This document shows positions 16,093 to 24,422 of a stretch of 64,000 nt of DNA, piece after piece. The position numbers were made by a program, and so were the translations under genes. Below the pieces are notes generated by a model. The model worked only from the letters and a program-made list of their open reading frames with translations, had not been told where the DNA came from and ran no database searches. The DNA is from Sphaerochaeta sp032144095 (GTDB taxonomy: Bacteria; Spirochaetota; Spirochaetia; Sphaerochaetales; Sphaerochaetaceae): NCBI RefSeq assembly GCF_032144095.1, contig NZ_JAVSNJ010000005.1, positions 62,001 through 126,000 on the forward strand, read 5' to 3'. Positions within the stretch are counted from its first letter, which is position 1, and each line of letters opens with the position of its first letter.

Positions 16093-17304
16093 TCAGATCA
16101 CCCTAGGGTCGACATCGAGGGTATAGTCGATGCTTGGGAAGCCAAAGCCATGGATCTGCTCATACTCAAGTCTGACACCATCAAGGTCACCCTGCTTGAG
16201 CTCCTCGCCCTCGGTCTGCAATGCCCACCGTCTCTCAACCTCAGCCTGAACATCCTGTTTCATCTCCCAGTCATCGAGTCGGATCCTGCCCTTGCTGTCT
16301 GTCTCTATCTGCTTGTCAGCGTAGAGACGGTCAGTGAAGAGGCGGTAGATCTGCTCGGTGCACCCCTCATGCAGACCCTTCTCCTTCATCACCTGATAGA
16401 GCAGTGCCATATAGAGGGGGACTACCGGGATGACTGCGCTTGCGCGGGTCACCAGGGCCTTGTTTACCGAAACGTACGCCTTGCCACCAAGGGGTGCGAG
16501 CTTCTCGGTTATTGCATTTGCCGATTGTTCCAGGTGCTCCTTGGCCGCTCCGATGGTCCCTTCCCTGTAGACAGGGTAGGTGATCTTAGGCCCGATGTAG
16601 GAGTAGGAGACAGTCATGGCATTGGATGCAAGGAGGTTCTCTGCAAGCAGATAGTCGATCCAGAGTGTCCAGTCCTCTCCACCCATTACCTTCACGGTCT
16701 CCTCAGTCTGAGTTCCTTCAGCCGGTTCAATGGTAGCCTTTTTCACCAAAGGGCTCTCCATGTCCACCGAGAGGGCGGTAAACGGCTCCCCAAGGGGTTT
16801 CAGCACCGATCGGTAGGTAATTCCTGTTGCAGGGTCGGTCCGTAGCGGTGAGGCGAGGCTGTAGATAACCAGATCCACCTGCCCGAGGGTTTTCTTGATC
16901 AACTCTGAAGTCAACGCCTTTGTCTCGTTGGAGAAGGCGTCGCCGAAGACCGACTCGGCCTTAAGCCCTGCCTTCCTTGCCTCAGCCTCAAAGGCTGTGG
17001 TGTTGTACCACCCTGGGGTTGCTGTCTTTGTCTCACTCGGTTCCCGTTCAAACGAAACATTGAGTGTATCGGCTCCGCCACCAAAGGCTGAGACAATCCT
17101 CGAAGAGAGTCCGTATCCGGTCGAACCTCCAAGCACCAGTACACGCTTGGGAAAGAGCTTTTTCTCGACGGGAGCATAGAGGGAATTGTTGGCTTGCAAA
17201 GCATGCTGCCTGACCCAATCTATCTGGTCGAGCACATACTGTCGACACCCAAGGGGGTGGGCTGTCAAAGAGACGTTTCTCAGAACCTTTTTCGTAATTA
17301 TCAC
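16093..17304 (-). CDS. fabV: Trans-2-enoyl-ACP/CoA reductase, FabV type
   Basis: A 403-residue NADH-dependent enoyl reductase that saturates the double bond in each round of fatty-acid elongation. The NAD-binding GGSTGYG is at 59-65. The FabV active site is Tyr-x8-Lys, seen as Tyr246 and Lys255; FabI has Tyr-x6-Lys. Length (about 400 residues) is normal for FabV. It is the last gene of the leftward fab operon, 12 bp after fabZ. A 159-bp copy of its 3' end, with only synonymous changes, lies at 2937-3095. FabV enzymes are generally insensitive to triclosan. No FabI or FabK gene is seen in the window. Confidence 0.96.
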   Translation of the reverse strand: MIITKKVLRNVSLTAHPLGCRQYVLDQIDWVRQHALQANNSLYAPVEKKLFPKRVLVLGGSTGYGLSSRIVSAFGGGADTLNVSFEREPSETKTATPGWYNTTAFEAEARKAGLKAESVFGDAFSNETKALTSELIKKTLGQVDLVIYSLASPLRTDPATGITYRSVLKPLGEPFTALSVDMESPLVKKATIEPAEGTQTEETVKVMGGEDWTLWIDYLLAENLLASNAMTVSYSYIGPKITYPVYREGTIGAAKEHLEQSANAITEKLAPLGGKAYVSVNKALVTRASAVIPVVPLYMALLYQVMKEKGLHEGCTEQIYRLFTDRLYADKQIETDSKGRIRLDDWEMKQDVQAEVERRWALQTEGEELKQGDLDGVRLEYEQIHGFGFPSIDYTLDVDPRVI

Positions 17305-17316
17305 AGAGAGACTCCC

Positions 17317-17772
17317 TTATTTCGTTCCATTGATCTTTACATCCCCACCACCGACGATGCACATCCAGCTTGCTTCTGCAGCCTTGACGCCGTTGACGGT
17401 GATCGTCCCGCTCTGCCTGAGCATGATCTGCGAGACACGGGTATTCTGCACTTCGATGATGGCAGTATCCCCAGGGCGTACCTGGCTGCGGAACTTTGCC
17501 TTGTCCACTGTGCCCAACACAAAGAAGGCCCCATGGGGGAGGATACCGACCTGGCACAGCCCGGCCCCACCACATTGCGCCATCGTCTCGACTAGGATAA
17601 CACCGGGTACCACAGGGTAGTGGGGGAAGTGGCCCTTGAAGAACCAGTCATCTGGCGTAAATAGCCGCCTGCCGACGGTATGTTTCTCATCTGCTTCCAA
17701 AAGCTCGTCGACAAACAAAAACGGGTCGCGGTGTGGAAGCAGCTCCTGTAATGATTCAAATGTTTCACTCAT
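17317..17772 (-). CDS. fabZ: 3-hydroxyacyl-ACP dehydratase FabZ
   Basis: A 151-residue hot-dog-fold dehydratase that removes water from 3-hydroxyacyl-ACP to give the trans-2-enoyl-ACP reduced by FabV. Family signatures are LLPHRDPFLFVD near 11-22 and GHFPHYPVVPG starting at 47. The catalytic His48 and Glu62 are both present. Normal length. It lies 12 bp after fabF and 12 bp before fabV in the same operon, so the dehydratase and reductase steps are made together. Confidence 0.95.
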   Translation of the reverse strand: MSETFESLQELLPHRDPFLFVDELLEADEKHTVGRRLFTPDDWFFKGHFPHYPVVPGVILVETMAQCGGAGLCQVGILPHGAFFVLGTVDKAKFRSQVRPGDTAIIEVQNTRVSQIMLRQSGTITVNGVKAAEASWMCIVGGGDVKINGTK

Positions 17773-17784
17773 ACGTATAGCTCC

Positions 17785-19038
17785 TTATTCTGGTCTATAG
17801 GATTTGAATACAAGCACGCCATTGTGTCCGCCGAAACCTAAAGAGTTGCTGACAGCATAGCGAATTGTACCATTCATACCCTTGTTCGGTACATAGTCAA
17901 GATCGAGTTCAGGGTCGGGTGTCGTGTAGTTCAGGGTGCAGGGGAAGTACTGGTCGCGCAGGGCAAGCAGGCAGATGATGGCCTCGACGGCACCGGCAGC
18001 AGCTACAAGGTGGGAGGTCATCGACTTGGTGGAGGAGACCTTCAGCTTGTAGGCATGGTCGCCGAACAGCTGCTTGATGGCCTTCGTCTCCATCGCATCG
18101 TTGGCTGCCGTTGAAGTGCCGTGGGCGTTGATGTAGTCAACTTCCTCAAGCTTTGCCCCAGCCATTGCGATGGCCTCCTTCATTGCCCTTGCGGCTCCGT
18201 CGCCCTCGGGATTGGGTGCGGTAAGGTGGTAGGCATCACAGGTCATGCTGTAGCCAGCTATCTCCCCTAGGATGGTGGCCTTGCGCTCTAGGGCGTGCTC
18301 CAGGGATTCCAGGACCAGGATACCTGCTCCCTCTCCGATGATGAATCCGTCGCGGTCCTTGTCAAAGGGGCGGCATGCAAGCTGTGGTGTCTCATTATAG
18401 GCCGTGGAAAGGGCCTGGATGCGGCAGAACCCAGCTACGGAGAGAGGGGTTATGGCGGCTTCCGTTCCTCCAGCGATGGCGACATCTACCAGACCAAAGC
18501 GGATGGAGTTGAAGGCATCCCCGATGGCATCGGTTCCTGAGGCACAAGCGGTTACCGTTGTGCGGCAGGGACCCTGGAAGTTGAAATGGATGGCGATATT
18601 GCCAGCAGCCTCGTTTGCGATGAGCTTGGGGATGGTGAGGGGGGCTACCGCATGGGGGCCACGCTCATAGAGCTTCCTTAGGTTTTCTTCCACCACCTCA
18701 AAGCCACCGATACCGTTGCCAAGGTAGACACCGCTCCTGAAGGGGTCGTACAGACCCTCCTTCAACCCTGCCTGGTCCATAGCCTGCACTGATGAATAGA
18801 CAGCGAACTTGGTGAAGTCAGCCATGCTTCGGGTCTCCTTTCGGTCAAGGAGGTCCGAGGGGTCGAAATCGCGTACCTCACCTGCGATCTTTGCAGGGTA
18901 GTCGGTCGTATCGAACTTTGTCAGGGGACCTACACCGCTGACCCCGTCCTTGATGTTCTGCCAAAACTCATCGACACGCTTTCCCAAGGGATTTACCGTG
19001 CCCATTCCTGTCACTACTACACGCCTGCCATTGTTCAT
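17785..19038 (-). CDS. fabF: 3-oxoacyl-ACP synthase II (FabF)
   Basis: A 417-residue elongating condensing enzyme of fatty-acid synthesis. The Cys-His-His triad is Cys165 (TVTACASG), His306 (INAHGTST) and His343 (TSHLVAAAGA). I start it at the ATG at 19038, eight bases after GGGAG. An ATG five codons upstream overlaps that ribosome site and is less likely. It follows fabG by 17 bp. In many bacteria acpP lies between fabG and fabF, but here there is no room, so the acyl carrier protein must be encoded elsewhere. Confidence 0.95.
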   Translation of the reverse strand: MNNGRRVVVTGMGTVNPLGKRVDEFWQNIKDGVSGVGPLTKFDTTDYPAKIAGEVRDFDPSDLLDRKETRSMADFTKFAVYSSVQAMDQAGLKEGLYDPFRSGVYLGNGIGGFEVVEENLRKLYERGPHAVAPLTIPKLIANEAAGNIAIHFNFQGPCRTTVTACASGTDAIGDAFNSIRFGLVDVAIAGGTEAAITPLSVAGFCRIQALSTAYNETPQLACRPFDKDRDGFIIGEGAGILVLESLEHALERKATILGEIAGYSMTCDAYHLTAPNPEGDGAARAMKEAIAMAGAKLEEVDYINAHGTSTAANDAMETKAIKQLFGDHAYKLKVSSTKSMTSHLVAAAGAVEAIICLLALRDQYFPCTLNYTTPDPELDLDYVPNKGMNGTIRYAVSNSLGFGGHNGVLVFKSYRPE

Positions 19039-19055
19039 ATTTCTCACTCCCATAC

Positions 19056-19793
19056 TTACATTGCCATCCCGCCATCGACAGCCAAAACCTGGCCGGTGAT
19101 GTAGGAAGCCTTCTCTGATGCGAGGAATGCCACAGCGTGGGCTACCTCTTCTGCTTTTCCAATCCTGGCCAGGGGTATCTGGGTATTCAGACCCTCTTTC
19201 AGGGTATCGGGAAGGACGTCGGTCATGGCTGTCTGGATAAAGCCAGGGGCGACCACATTGACCCGGACTCCACGGCTGGAGAGCTCGCGGGCGAGGCTCT
19301 TGGAGAAACCGATGAGCCCTGCCTTGGAGGCGGCATAGTTTGACTGGCCCCCGTTGCCCATGATGCCCACCACCGATGATATGTTGATGATGCTTCCCAT
19401 TCTCTGGCTAGCCATGAGTCTTCCTATCCTCCTGGAGGTGAGGAAGGCTCCTGTCAGGTTGACGGCGATGACTTCATCCCAGGCCTCGTCCTTCATGCGC
19501 ATGATCAGCCCGTCTCGGGTGATGCCCGCATTGTTTACCAGCACCTCGATGCTCTTGGCATCCTTGATGACCTGTTCCACAGCCTGTTCCACAGAGACAC
19601 GGTCGGCCATGTTGCACTCGACCCAGGTGAGGCTGCAGCCCAAGGATTCGGCCTTTGTCCTGAGGGAGGCCGCTTCTCCTTCGCTTCTGGAGAGGTACCA
19701 GACATCACACCCTTGCTGGAGCAGCTGATCAACTATTGCCATACCAATACCCCGTGAACCACCGGTTACCAGGGCATGCTTCTTTTCTGCCAT
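19056..19793 (-). CDS. fabG: 3-oxoacyl-ACP reductase FabG
   Basis: A 245-residue short-chain dehydrogenase that reduces 3-oxoacyl-ACP with NADPH. TGGSRGIG starts at residue 10, NNAG is at 87-90, and the catalytic Ser140, Tyr153 and Lys157 are in place. The C-terminus ends in the typical ITGQVLAVDGGMAM. It begins one base after the fabD stop, so translation is coupled. The operon position between fabD and fabF supports the FabG assignment over other SDR enzymes. Confidence 0.96.
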   Translation of the reverse strand: MAEKKHALVTGGSRGIGMAIVDQLLQQGCDVWYLSRSEGEAASLRTKAESLGCSLTWVECNMADRVSVEQAVEQVIKDAKSIEVLVNNAGITRDGLIMRMKDEAWDEVIAVNLTGAFLTSRRIGRLMASQRMGSIINISSVVGIMGNGGQSNYAASKAGLIGFSKSLARELSSRGVRVNVVAPGFIQTAMTDVLPDTLKEGLNTQIPLARIGKAEEVAHAVAFLASEKASYITGQVLAVDGGMAM

Positions 19794-19794
19794 A

Positions 19795-20748
19795 TTAGCC
19801 TTCCTTTCTCATATCTTGTATCTCTGTCTCTTTGCCAAGGGGGATCGAGACCCCACCGAGGCCACTGTTTTTCCAAAGTCCAGTAAGGACGGTTCCCGAC
19901 CCTACCTCAGCGAGCATTGTCCTGTCACTCTCGTCCCTGATGGCGCCCACCTGTTGCATGACCTTTGTCCAACGCACAGGGTTGGCAAGCTGCCTTCCCA
20001 GGAGGTCCCTGGCTTGGCTGGCTGTGACCACCTCCTCGGCATTGACCGAGGAGATGACCCGCTCTTTTGCATCATGGAAGGGCAGGCTCTCCAGGAATGC
20101 GGAGAACTCCTTGGTGGCATCATCCATGAAGGGGGTGTGGAAGGGACCCGAGACCTTGAGGGGGAGGACCCTTCGTGCCCCAGAGGCCATGAGCAGGGGT
20201 TTTGCCTCCTCCATGCTGGACAGCAGCCCTGAGATCACGACCTGGCTTGGGCCGTTGTCGTTGGCAGGGTAGAGGCCGGTGATGGAGTTCTCCTTCAGGA
20301 TTGCGAGCACCCCGTCATAGCCCATCCCGATGACCGCTGCCATGCCGAGCTTTCCATGGATTTCTTCAGCACGTACTGCAGCCTCAGCCATAAGGGCCGA
20401 ACGTTTCTCTACCAGGGTAAAGAGTGTGGCATCATCAAGGATTTTCGCACCTGCATAGGCGCTGAGTTCCCCAAGGCTGAAGCCACTATGGCAGACAAAG
20501 GAATACCCCAGCTCGGCAAGCCTGAGGTGGGCGCTGCGGTTGGCCAGGGTAACCACGAGCTGGGTTACCTCGGTCCTTTTCAGGTCCTCCTCACTGCCGT
20601 TCTCCAGCAGGAGGTGGAGGTCTCGCCTAGTCTGCTCGGAAGCGAGGGCGAACAGCTCCCTGACCTTTTGTGACGATGCGTAGAGGTCGAGTGCCATCTG
20701 CGGGTATTGGCTTCCCTGTCCTGGGTAGAGTGCGATGATGTTTACCAT
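19795..20748 (-). CDS. fabD: Malonyl-CoA:ACP transacylase FabD
   Basis: A 317-residue transacylase that loads malonyl groups on the acyl carrier protein. The N-terminal YPGQGSQYPQM is at 8-18, the nucleophile Ser91 lies in GFSLGE, where most homologues have GHSLGE, and the partner His204 is in GPFHTPFM. I start it at the ATG at 20748, which overlaps the last seven bases of fabH (ATGGTAA). The open frame runs about 60 codons further upstream, but that part lies inside fabH in another frame and lacks FabD similarity. The His-to-Phe change before the active Ser is unusual but lies outside the catalytic pair. Confidence 0.94.
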   Translation of the reverse strand: MVNIIALYPGQGSQYPQMALDLYASSQKVRELFALASEQTRRDLHLLLENGSEEDLKRTEVTQLVVTLANRSAHLRLAELGYSFVCHSGFSLGELSAYAGAKILDDATLFTLVEKRSALMAEAAVRAEEIHGKLGMAAVIGMGYDGVLAILKENSITGLYPANDNGPSQVVISGLLSSMEEAKPLLMASGARRVLPLKVSGPFHTPFMDDATKEFSAFLESLPFHDAKERVISSVNAEEVVTASQARDLLGRQLANPVRWTKVMQQVGAIRDESDRTMLAEVGSGTVLTGLWKNSGLGGVSIPLGKETEIQDMRKEG

Positions 20749-21692
20749 TGAATGAGTGTACCTCCATAGGTGAGTCCGGCCCCGAATCCTACAAAGAGGA
20801 TCTTCTGGCCAGCTTTGAGCAACCCGGCATCTTCCATCTCTGAGAGGGCGATGGGGATGGAGGCTGCCGAGGTATTCGCATACCGTTCGATATTCATGTA
20901 AAAGAGAGAGGGATCGAAGTTGTAGCGCTTTGAGCACGCTGCAATGATCCTCTTGTTTGCCTGGTGTGGGACTATCCAGTCGATGTCGCCAATGGTGAGG
21001 TCGTTTCTTTTCAAAAGTTCGACGATGGTGTCCCCGATCGCCCTGACGGCAAAGGCATAGACTGCCCTCCCTTCCATGGCGATGGCGTGGCCCCCGTTCT
21101 CGATGACCAGTGACAGGGAGCCCGATCCCTCTGCATGGAGCGTTGAGTCAAGGATGCCCTTCTCTTCATCCGTTGCCTCAAGAAGTGCACAACCAGCTCC
21201 GTCCCCAAAGAGGACGCAGGTGTTACGGTCCTTCCAGTTGACCACAGCGGAGAGCTTTTCCGAGCCGAAGACCAGGGCACGGGTCATGCTGCCGCTCTTG
21301 ATCATGGCCCTAGCTACCTCCAGGGCATAGATGAAGCCGGTACAACCGGCCCCAATATCAAAAGCCGCCGGGCCCTTCAAGCCAAGCTTCTCGGCGATGA
21401 TGCAGGCTGTGGAGGGAAAGCCGTAGTAGTCGGGTGTAGCGGTGGCCACCACGATGCCGTCGATCCCATCCATACTCAGATTGTTTTTTTCAAAGAGATA
21501 CTTGGCGGCCTTGACGGCGAGATCTGAACACTGTTCATTCTCTGCGGCTATATGTCGCTCTCCGATGCCTGTATGGGAACGTATCCACTCATCGCTTGTG
21601 TCCACAAACTCTGCAAGATTGTCATTGGTAAGTATCTTTTCCGGGGCATAGAGGCCAAGTGCCGAGATATATATGTGTTGTGGAGACTTCAC
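20742..21692 (-). CDS. fabH: 3-oxoacyl-ACP synthase III (FabH)
   Basis: A 316-residue condensing enzyme that starts fatty-acid synthesis from an acyl-CoA primer and malonyl-ACP. The triad is Cys117 (GAGCTGF), His243 (VPHQAN) and Asn273 (ANTSAAS). The start codon is GTG, six bases after a strong AAGGAG. It is the first gene of the leftward fab operon and faces accB across a shared promoter region. First place in the operon, ahead of fabD and fabG, is common in bacteria. Confidence 0.96.
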   Translation of the reverse strand: MKSPQHIYISALGLYAPEKILTNDNLAEFVDTSDEWIRSHTGIGERHIAAENEQCSDLAVKAAKYLFEKNNLSMDGIDGIVVATATPDYYGFPSTACIIAEKLGLKGPAAFDIGAGCTGFIYALEVARAMIKSGSMTRALVFGSEKLSAVVNWKDRNTCVLFGDGAGCALLEATDEEKGILDSTLHAEGSGSLSLVIENGGHAIAMEGRAVYAFAVRAIGDTIVELLKRNDLTIGDIDWIVPHQANKRIIAACSKRYNFDPSLFYMNIERYANTSAASIPIALSEMEDAGLLKAGQKILFVGFGAGLTYGGTLIQW

Positions 21693-21744
21693 TGTCCACT
21701 CCTTGTGTTCGTATACCTTGCCCAGGGGAGGGCATGATGGTGTA

Positions 21745-21805
21745 TGTATATTACAATATTAAGTATTATGTCAATATTGACACTAAAAGTCGATACTGTT
21801 ATTAT
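21745..21805. promoter_or_regulatory. Back-to-back promoters of fabH and accB sharing a palindrome
   Basis: The 14-bp perfect palindrome TGTCAATATTGACA at 21769-21782 contains a TTGACA on each strand. Rightward: TTGACA (21777-21782), 17 bp, TATTAT (21800-21805), a near-consensus promoter for accBCDA. Leftward: TTGACA (complement of 21769-21774), 18 bp, TATACA (complement of 21745-21750), for fabHDGFZV. One protein bound on the palindrome would cover both -35 boxes. No known fatty-acid regulator site (FapR, FabT) is recognised. Confidence 0.7.
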
Positions 21806-21869
21806 TGGTCCAAATCTGGTAGCTCCCTTTGGAGCGGCCCCATCCCCTTAATGAGGAAGGACAAATAGA

Positions 21870-22319
21870 ATGGAAACAATTGAACAAATGGACCTTGCAT
21901 CGGTCATAGCTCTTTTTGAGCAAAGCTCTCTCGGTGAAATGGAACTCTCCTGTTCCCGGTATTCACTCAAGTTCAAGCGTCAGGGTGAAGCCACTGCTTC
22001 AGCAGCCTTTGTTGCCCCTGCACAGGAAAAGAGAGAACAATCCAAGGCCAAAGCTGAAGAAAAAACAGAGGATGGCGATCTTGAGACGATCAAATCCCCG
22101 ATCGTGGGAACTTTCTATCTCACCCCAGCCCCTGATGCCCCTGCCTATGTAAAGGTAGGTGACCAGGTACAGGAAGGCGGTATCATCTGCACCATCGAGG
22201 CGATGAAGATGATGAACCAGCTCCAGGCTGACTTTGCTTGTGAAATCGTCTCTGTCCTAGCAAAGCCTGAAGCGATGGTTGAGTTTGGTCAGCCACTGTT
22301 TACGGTAAGAAGGCGATGA
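21870..22319 (+). CDS. accB: Biotin carboxyl carrier protein of acetyl-CoA carboxylase
   Basis: A 149-residue BCCP. The C-terminal biotinyl domain covers about 72-149 and carries EAMKMMN, with the biotinylated Lys113 in the usual Met-Lys-Met. The N-terminal part and a charged linker (about 50-70) are normal for AccB. It carries the carboxyl group between AccC and AccAD in the first step of fatty-acid synthesis. The ribosome site is AGGAAGG. It overlaps accC by ATGA. First gene of the rightward acc operon. Confidence 0.96.
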   Translation: METIEQMDLASVIALFEQSSLGEMELSCSRYSLKFKRQGEATASAAFVAPAQEKREQSKAKAEEKTEDGDLETIKSPIVGTFYLTPAPDAPAYVKVGDQVQEGGIICTIEAMKMMNQLQADFACEIVSVLAKPEAMVEFGQPLFTVRRR

Positions 22320-23653
22320 TCCGATCAATCCTCATTGCCAACCGCGGCGAGATAGCGGTACGGATCATCAGGGCCTGTAGGGACCTGGGCCTCAGGAGTG
22401 TCCTGGCCTATTCCACTGCGGACAAGCTCTCTCTGGCCTATCAGCTTGCAGACGAAGCTGTCTGCATCGGGCCTCCTGCCACTGCCCAAAGCTATCTGAA
22501 CAAGAAGAACATCATTGCAGCAGCATGCCTTTGCCGCTGTGATGCCATTCACCCTGGGGTAGGCTTTCTCTCCGAGAATGCTGATTTTGCCCGGGAAGTC
22601 GAACATGCAGGCCTGGTATTCATTGGCCCCAGAAGCGAGACCATCGCCCTGTTGGGAAACAAGGTTGCAGCCCGAGCTACCGCATTGGGGTGTGGCTTGC
22701 CCATAACGCCAGGCAGCAGCGAGGAGATCAAGGATCTCGACGATGCCCTGGCAACTGCTGAGAGCATTGGCTATCCCATCATACTCAAGGCCGCCTGTGG
22801 CGGTGGAGGGCGTGGCATGCGCATTGTCTTTGAGAAAAAGGCCCTTGCCAATGCCCTGCAGATAGCCAAGAAGGAGGCCCTTGCCTTCTTTGGTGATGCC
22901 TCTGTGCATATGGAGCGATACCTGCAGAACCCCAGACATCTGGAGATCCAGTTGCTCTCCGATGGGCAGGGCACCGTCCTCCATCTTGGGGAGCGGGACT
23001 GCTCGGTGCAGAAGAACCACCAGAAGTTATTGGAAGAGAGCCCATCACCAATCCTTACCCAGGAGATGCGGGAGAGGATGTGCTCTGACTCGGTCAAGCT
23101 GTTCCAGAAGCTTGGCTATAGGGGAGCCGGGACTGTTGAATACCTCGTGGAAGGGGGTCACTACTATTTCATGGAGGTGAATGCCCGTCTTCAGGTCGAG
23201 CACCCTGTCAGTGAACTGGTCAGTGGCATCGACCTGGTGAAGGCCCAGATAGGGATAGCCTCCGGCAAACCCCTCACTCTTACACAGGAGGATGTCCGCC
23301 TCAGCGGATACAGCCTTGAGTGCAGGATAAACGGCAAGAGTGCAGGGACCATCACCAAGCTGAACTTCCCCCTGGGCCCCCATGTGCGCATTGATTCGCA
23401 CTTGGTTGCCAACTCGGTTCTCAGCCCCTATTATGACCCCTTGATCGCCAAAATCATCGTCCACTGTCCCGACAGGGACCAGGGGATCGCTACGATGTTG
23501 CGCGCCCTCTCCGAGGTCGTCATAGAGGGCATCGACACCAACCTGGAAGAGCAGAAACTGCTCATAGGCTCGATCCAGTTCCGTTCAGGGCGCTTCGGTA
23601 CCGACCTGTATACGAAGATCTGTGAAACAGAGGAGAATACCCATGGCAAATAA
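22316..23653 (+). CDS. accC: Biotin carboxylase subunit of acetyl-CoA carboxylase
   Basis: A 445-residue ATP-grasp enzyme that carboxylates the biotin on AccB using ATP and bicarbonate. Seen: N-terminal ILIANRGEIAVRIIRA, the glycine-rich ATP loop GGGGRG at 162-167, ERDCSVQKNHQKLLEE from about 226, and MEVNARLQVEHPVSE near 286-300 with metal- and biotin-site residues. Length and domain order are those of AccC. It overlaps accB by four bases at the start and accD by 11 bases at the end, so the operon is tightly coupled. Confidence 0.96.
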   Translation: MIRSILIANRGEIAVRIIRACRDLGLRSVLAYSTADKLSLAYQLADEAVCIGPPATAQSYLNKKNIIAAACLCRCDAIHPGVGFLSENADFAREVEHAGLVFIGPRSETIALLGNKVAARATALGCGLPITPGSSEEIKDLDDALATAESIGYPIILKAACGGGGRGMRIVFEKKALANALQIAKKEALAFFGDASVHMERYLQNPRHLEIQLLSDGQGTVLHLGERDCSVQKNHQKLLEESPSPILTQEMRERMCSDSVKLFQKLGYRGAGTVEYLVEGGHYYFMEVNARLQVEHPVSELVSGIDLVKAQIGIASGKPLTLTQEDVRLSGYSLECRINGKSAGTITKLNFPLGPHVRIDSHLVANSVLSPYYDPLIAKIIVHCPDRDQGIATMLRALSEVVIEGIDTNLEEQKLLIGSIQFRSGRFGTDLYTKICETEENTHGK

Positions 23654-24422
23654 GAGTAGTGCGCTCTGTCCTCAGTGTCAGAAAGAGGTTGAGCTCGATA
23701 GCCACAAGATATGTCCCTACTGTAACTTCTATTTTCCCCTTACCCCTTCGGAGAGGCTTTCCCTCATTGCAGATGAAGACTCCTTTGTCGAGATGGCTGT
23801 AGGGATGAGGTCTGTGAACCCCATCGCCTTGGCAGGCTATGAGGACAAGCTAAAGGAAAACCAGAAGAAATCATCCCTCAGCGATGCGGTGAGCATCGGC
23901 AAGTGCCGTATCGAAGGCCAGGATGTTGTGGTAGGCATCATGAGTTTCTCCTTCATGGGAGGAAGCATGGGCTCGGTGGTAGGGGAAAAGATTACCCAGG
24001 CCATCATAGAGGGCTGCCTCAATGGGGAGCCTGTGATCCTCTTTACCGCAAGTGGTGGTGCCAGGATGCAGGAGGGGATATTCTCCCTGATGCAGATGGC
24101 AAAGACAGCCAGTGCCGCTGCCTTGTTGGAAGAGACCCGGACCCCCCTGTTCATTGTGCTTACCAATCCGACCACAGGTGGGGTGACGGCCTCCTTTGCC
24201 ATGCTCGGCGATGTCATCCTGGCAGAACCGGGGGCAGTCATCGGGTTTGCAGGCCCTAGGGTCATTGAGGGCACCATCAGGGAGAAGCTTCCTGAAGGGT
24301 TCCAGCGTTCGGAGTTCCAGCTGGAACGTGGGTTTGTGGATATGATAGTCACCAGGGGAAAGCTCAGAAGCACCCTCTCCTACCTTATCAAGACCCACAC
24401 AAGGAGGATTCCCAATGAGTGA
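23643..24422 (+). CDS. accD: Acetyl-CoA carboxylase carboxyltransferase beta subunit
   Basis: A 259-residue carboxyltransferase subunit. The N-terminal zinc ribbon has four Cys at 9, 12, 24 and 27 (CPQC...CPYC). The crotonase-like carboxyltransferase core follows, with ASGGARMQEG and TNPTTGGVTASFAMLGD. I start it at the ATG at 23643, seven bases after AGAGGAGA. A start seven codons earlier has no ribosome site. It overlaps accC by 11 bases and accA by eight. With AccA it moves CO2 from biotin to acetyl-CoA to form malonyl-CoA. Confidence 0.96.
   Translation: MANKSSALCPQCQKEVELDSHKICPYCNFYFPLTPSERLSLIADEDSFVEMAVGMRSVNPIALAGYEDKLKENQKKSSLSDAVSIGKCRIEGQDVVVGIMSFSFMGGSMGSVVGEKITQAIIEGCLNGEPVILFTASGGARMQEGIFSLMQMAKTASAAALLEETRTPLFIVLTNPTTGGVTASFAMLGDVILAEPGAVIGFAGPRVIEGTIREKLPEGFQRSEFQLERGFVDMIVTRGKLRSTLSYLIKTHTRRIPNE

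Noticed and set aside
20749..20937. Extended N-terminus of FabD
   Set aside because: These codons lie inside fabH in another frame, and FabD proteins start with the YPGQGSQ region found right after the ATG at 20748.
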